From: M3007 sp040397785
GTDB taxonomy: Bacteria > Bacteroidota > Bacteroidia > Chitinophagales > Saprospiraceae
DNA length: 64,000 nucleotides
Direction of reading: 5' to 3'
Assembly (NCBI GenBank): GCA_040397785.1
Contig: JBBAVI010000020.1
Location: 1 to 64,000, forward strand
Below are positions 61,021 to 64,000 of this stretch, piece by piece (the first letter of the stretch is position 1; each line of letters begins with the position of its first letter). A program made the position numbers and the translations under genes. The notes beneath the pieces were generated by a model. That model had not been told where the DNA came from. It made no database searches and saw nothing but the letters and a program-made list of their open reading frames with translations.

Positions 61021-61080
61021 TTATCGTTTAAAAACGGCTTAATCGTTTATTATCGGATTGTAAACGATTACAAACGATTA
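61021..61080. promoter_or_regulatory. Four copies of TAATCGTTTA/TAAACGATTA between divergent genes
   Basis: The 10-mer occurs at 61021-61030 (one mismatch), 61040-61049, 61061-61070 (inverted, exact) and 61071-61080 (inverted, one mismatch). The middle pair forms a perfect inverted repeat with an 11-bp spacer. The cluster lies between the zinc-ribbon start (minus) and the recombinase start (plus), so it could be a shared operator or recombinase arm sites. Confidence 0.6.
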
Positions 61081-61152
61081 TTTTATTAATCAATTGATTT
61101 TTAACAATTTAAGTCGATAAAAATCACATTACTTTGTACAAAAATACAAATT

Positions 61153-62916
61153 ATGGAATTATTAGTCGAACAAATACACATAAATAATGCGATTTGTGTG
61201 GCTGTTAAGAACACCCGTTTTGATCCATCTTTCCCTGGAAAAATGAAACAGGTTAAAGGCAGTTACTTTTCACCAGCGGTCAAAGCCTGGCTAATGCCTT
61301 ACACAAAAGAAGCTTGGAGCCTTTTTAAAAATGTATTTGAAGGTGTCCCTGTGACGAAATCTATTGAATACCAACGTATTGTTTCACCTGAGAAAACACC
61401 ACAGGTTATATCGGAAAACCTTGTTGATGCAAAAGCATCCGTAACTACCGTTCAACTGCCAGAATATTTTAACAGGATAGAAGCACCATCTTTAATACCT
61501 GTAAATTTTGAAGCCACGGTCGACCATCTCACCATTCAATACTGTACTGAAAAGCCTGATCGGGTTTTTCTAACAGTTCCTCCACATCGAAAAGATTGGA
61601 AATCGTTTATAAATCAAATACCCGGTAAATGGTGGCACGCAAAAGAAAAACTATGGAGTGTCCCTCGGACAAAGGAGCATTTTAAGGCGTTTCAAACGTT
61701 TTTTGGAGACAATATGGTGATTGACAGAGCAGTGCCGGTTGTTTTCCTACCCCAGGAATCAACCGAAACTTTTCATAAACGTACCGATATCATAACGGTA
61801 CATATACATCCTAAAAAGCCAGAATATTGGTGTATTGACTTACCAGTTGCCTTAATGACAACGCATTTGAGTACCTTAAAAAACATACACGGACGGCATT
61901 GGAATTCGGAATGGTATATTTGGGAAGTGCCTGGAACAAAACTGACGAAACGATTTATAGAACATCACTTTTCAGGTTTAATCGCTTGGACATTTCAGCC
62001 AGAAGAAAACATTCCCGAACGCTTGCAGGAGTCTGCTCCAACGTATCAAAAACAACAGACCGCACTTATATTGGCCAAATATGAAGCCGCTGTAACGGCA
62101 ATGGAACAAATGTTAATGTTAAAAAGGTATAGCTGGCGTACTATCAAGTCGTATAAAAATTCACTTCGGCAGTTTATCTTGTACTACAATGACACAAAAC
62201 CAAGCCAGATTACACGCAAACAGATTAACGATTACATTGCACAACTCATTCGTAATAAACATATTACAGAGTCCTATCAAAATCAGATTGCCTGTTCTAT
62301 TAAGATTTTTTATTGCGAAGTGCTAAACCAGGAAGAAAAAGTTGCAGGATTGGTACAAGCAAAAAGGCCACAAAAGATTCCTCAGGTTTTAACTGAGACC
62401 GAAGTATCGCGTTTGCTTAAGTCTGTTGATAATTTGAAGCACCGTTTTATATTGACGATGATTTACTCTGCTGGTTTGCGATTAGGCGAACTAACCAAGC
62501 TTCGTTTGACAGATATCCAGATAGAAGAACACCGGATCTTCGTACGCGACGCTAAAGGTAAAAAGGACCGCTGTACCATACTTGCTGGCAAAACCGAAGC
62601 CATGTTGCGCACTTATATGGCGTGCTATCAACCAATTCACTGGCTGATTGAAGGTGCCGATGGCGGCGCATACAGTGATCGGAGCGTACAGGCAATATTC
62701 ACAGCCGCCAAGGAACGTGCGCGCATCAACCCATTGGCAACTGTACATACGCTACGGCATTCTTTTGCTACTCATTTGTTGGAAAAAGGCGTGGACTTAC
62801 GCTATATTCAAGACCTTTTAGGCCACGAAAGCAGCAAAACGACTGAAATATATACCCACATTACTAAAAAAAGTTGGGATAAGATAAAAAGTCCATTGGA
62901 TGATTTGGATATTTAA
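61153..62916 (+). CDS. Tyrosine recombinase with N-terminal triple HARP-like repeat
   Basis: The protein has 587 residues. The C-terminal half (about 310-587) is a full phage-type integrase: SAM-like core-binding domain (TIKSYKNSLRQFILYYND), then catalytic R443 (SAGLRLGEL), K near 470 (GKKDR), H532/R535 (HTLRHSFATHLL), H558 (LLGHES) and Y567 (TTEIYTHI). The first 290 residues contain three copies of a short module: GSYFSPAVKAWLMPYTKEAW (36-), GKWWHAKEKLWSVPRTKEHF (158-) and GRHWNSEWYIWEVPGTKLTK (247-), each followed by a Phe-rich helix. The K-x-W-x-x-P-x-T pattern resembles the HARP motif of annealing helicases. It lacks the extra helix of integron integrases. The product probably moves the accessory segment. 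Confidence 0.9.
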   Translation: MELLVEQIHINNAICVAVKNTRFDPSFPGKMKQVKGSYFSPAVKAWLMPYTKEAWSLFKNVFEGVPVTKSIEYQRIVSPEKTPQVISENLVDAKASVTTVQLPEYFNRIEAPSLIPVNFEATVDHLTIQYCTEKPDRVFLTVPPHRKDWKSFINQIPGKWWHAKEKLWSVPRTKEHFKAFQTFFGDNMVIDRAVPVVFLPQESTETFHKRTDIITVHIHPKKPEYWCIDLPVALMTTHLSTLKNIHGRHWNSEWYIWEVPGTKLTKRFIEHHFSGLIAWTFQPEENIPERLQESAPTYQKQQTALILAKYEAAVTAMEQMLMLKRYSWRTIKSYKNSLRQFILYYNDTKPSQITRKQINDYIAQLIRNKHITESYQNQIACSIKIFYCEVLNQEEKVAGLVQAKRPQKIPQVLTETEVSRLLKSVDNLKHRFILTMIYSAGLRLGELTKLRLTDIQIEEHRIFVRDAKGKKDRCTILAGKTEAMLRTYMACYQPIHWLIEGADGGAYSDRSVQAIFTAAKERARINPLATVHTLRHSFATHLLEKGVDLRYIQDLLGHESSKTTEIYTHITKKSWDKIKSPLDDLDI

Positions 62917-62988
62917 TGTTTAGCGTATATTTGTACGGAAAAAATTTGCCACATGAACCCACATTCCAATATTATATTAATATTTAAC

Positions 62989-63029
62989 AATTGCGTCAAG
63001 ATAACCAGCGAGGTTATCTTGACGCAATT
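62989..63029. repeat. Perfect 18-bp-stem hairpin after the recombinase (site 1)
   Basis: The left arm is 62989-63006, the loop AGCGA is 63007-63011 and the right arm is 63012-63029. The core TTGCGTCAAGATAAC is shared, with two substitutions, with the hairpin at 63082. It starts 73 bp after the recombinase stop. It may be a recombination site, or a terminator without a clear T run. Confidence 0.7.
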
Positions 63030-63081
63030 TATTTATCGAGTGTCATCCAATGCACCGCGCTATCCAACTTTTTTTATGCCA

Positions 63082-63128
63082 CCCAGTTGCGTGAAGCTAA
63101 CTACTGTGGTTAGCTTCACGCAACTGGG
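63082..63128. repeat. Perfect 20-bp-stem hairpin after the recombinase (site 2)
   Basis: The left arm is 63082-63101, the loop TACTGTG is 63102-63108 and the right arm is 63109-63128; pairing continues outward after one mismatch. The core TTGCGTGAAGCTAAC parallels site 1. A third half-site-like word, GACGCAATGGGC (63151-63162), lies beyond it. Confidence 0.7.
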
Positions 63129-63226
63129 CGGTTTGGAACAAATGAAGTTTGACGCAATGGGCTCTATTAGGGGGAATTGACGAACATGCTGAGTTAGCGG
63201 AGAATAAAAGTATAAATAAATTAAAT

Positions 63227-64000
63227 ATGAAGCCAGACTTTAAATTGATAAAAAAATTCATGACAGATTCAAATGTTCAGGCAGTTTTTGAACATTTAGG
63301 AGTGCTATTTAATGTGAACCAAGAAAATGGTGTTAAGTATTATGAAGGCGATTACTTGCTATTCAGAGCAAGACATAGTGATTTGAGAAACAAAATTATT
63401 CAGGGTGGAATTAGTAGTCAAGAGGAAATACTTACAGCAAATCAATTTAGGGCTAATTTGGTGGAGTGGCTAAAAAGACTGGAGGATTATTTCAGAGATA
63501 ATGACAATATTGAAGCAATGGAGCCTGAATCACCTGTTTTAAAAAATAAATCAATTGAAGAATTAAAAAATATTTTGGGTGATGACCTTGATATAGAATC
63601 AGATGTTGACACTTCAATTTCAGTAATTAATGAAATAAGTACAGGAGAGCATTTCCTAAGACCTGTTGCGTTATACTTTGCTGGTAGAATAGGTGCAGGT
63701 AAATCTACTTCGTGTAATAGGTTTCTCGATATCAACAAAGTTGGTTATTTTGATACTACTAAGCAGATAACTCATAGTGGGTTTACAACTGGTCTTTCAG
63801 TTTTTGATTTGCCAGGGCAAAATGGGGAACCATTTTTTGAAAATGTAAGTCGTGTTGCATTAGGTTTGCCCACAATTAATCAGCACAGTAAATTTAACTT
63901 TGGAAAATCAAATTCTGAAAAATTTAAGTACTCTAAATGGTCGCCCAAAGGTATTGTTGAAGAACGAGAGTTTAATTTACTTGAGTGGAGCATGTTCGCA
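63227..64000 (+). CDS. EAD-GTPase, C-terminus beyond the window
   Basis: The first 258 codons are visible and the frame is open at the right edge. Residues about 12-90 fit an effector-associated domain, with the pattern DYLLFRARHSDL ... GGISSQEEI ... ANLVEWLKRL, similar to the N-terminus of the iSTAND protein at 40004. After an acidic linker the GTPase begins: P-loop GRIGAGKST (153-161), a probable switch-I Thr near 187, and FDLPGQNG (193-200), which matches the G3 DxxG position. The base-recognition motif would lie beyond the edge. EAD-NTPase proteins are known in conflict systems, where the EAD recruits an effector. AT-rich codon use sets it apart from the left part of the window. Confidence 0.78.
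   Translation, partial: MKPDFKLIKKFMTDSNVQAVFEHLGVLFNVNQENGVKYYEGDYLLFRARHSDLRNKIIQGGISSQEEILTANQFRANLVEWLKRLEDYFRDNDNIEAMEPESPVLKNKSIEELKNILGDDLDIESDVDTSISVINEISTGEHFLRPVALYFAGRIGAGKSTSCNRFLDINKVGYFDTTKQITHSGFTTGLSVFDLPGQNGEPFFENVSRVALGLPTINQHSKFNFGKSNSEKFKYSKWSPKGIVEEREFNLLEWSMFA

Noticed and set aside
62989..63128. Classical integron attC sites
   Set aside because: The stems lack the R'/R'' consensus (GTTRRRY/RYYYAAC) and extrahelical bases, and the recombinase lacks the extra IntI helix between its catalytic patches.

Overview
The window is chromosomal DNA from a member of the phylum Bacteroidota, most likely the Saprospiria (Haliscomenobacter/Lewinella-like). The evidence is a type IX secretion system (PorU sortase, PorV, a PorP/SprF protein), several secreted proteins with T9SS C-terminal sorting domains, very long adhesins, the Bacteroidota -7 promoter word TAnnTTTG, and little Shine-Dalgarno signal. 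The genus is inferred from protein style only. No rRNA, tRNA or CRISPR was found.

Layout. 2-11770 (minus): the first 3,923 codons of a giant surface adhesin, unfinished at the left edge, built from a beta-helix, Calx-beta repeats and GEVEDY modules. 12292-18255 (plus): a cassette of six phage-tail-collar (Mdp-type) proteins arranged as two triplets in the same order, A-B-C and A'-B'-C', separated by a GNAT acetyltransferase, a DUF6916-like protein and a Rossmann methyltransferase-like protein, and preceded by a Tat-signal protein. 18339-29479 (minus): three paralogous secreted reprolysin-type metalloproteases with P-domains and T9SS type A sorting domains; one has lost the first zinc histidine. 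29743-34073 (minus): di-haem cytochrome c peroxidase, LysE transporter, a GH130-like glycosidase lipoprotein and a FucP-type sugar transporter. 34074-34859 and 41141-41390: repeat-rich spacers that share a 37-bp palindromic repeat.

34860-41140 (minus): a three-gene operon enclosed by those repeats. It encodes an EAD-iSTAND protein, a MoxR AAA+ ATPase and a 1,393-residue membrane protein with a degenerate vWA-like region, an SH3-like domain and a C-terminal FGE/C-type-lectin domain. The C-terminal codon pattern looks like a diversity-generating-retroelement variable region. 41391-47214: a PKD-repeat giant with a gliding-type C-terminus and its PorP/SprF partner. 47456-51649: orphan xisI inside an inverted repeat, Dps, HPF, an alpha/beta hydrolase, a DUF6064-like membrane protein and threonine dehydrogenase. 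51854-57097: porU-porV. 57202-60548: a MarR regulator with a palindromic operator on an apparently leaderless promoter, a small membrane protein, a CBM-esterase, a CDGSH protein and a DUF1415 protein.

60635-64000: an AT-richer accessory segment. It holds a zinc-ribbon protein, four copies of a 10-bp operator-like word, a tyrosine recombinase with three HARP-like repeats at its N-terminus, two related perfect hairpins just after the recombinase, and the start of an EAD-GTPase that runs off the right edge. The EAD operon at 34.9-41.1 kb, the EAD-GTPase at the right edge and the collar cassette are the strongest candidates for biological systems that deserve study.
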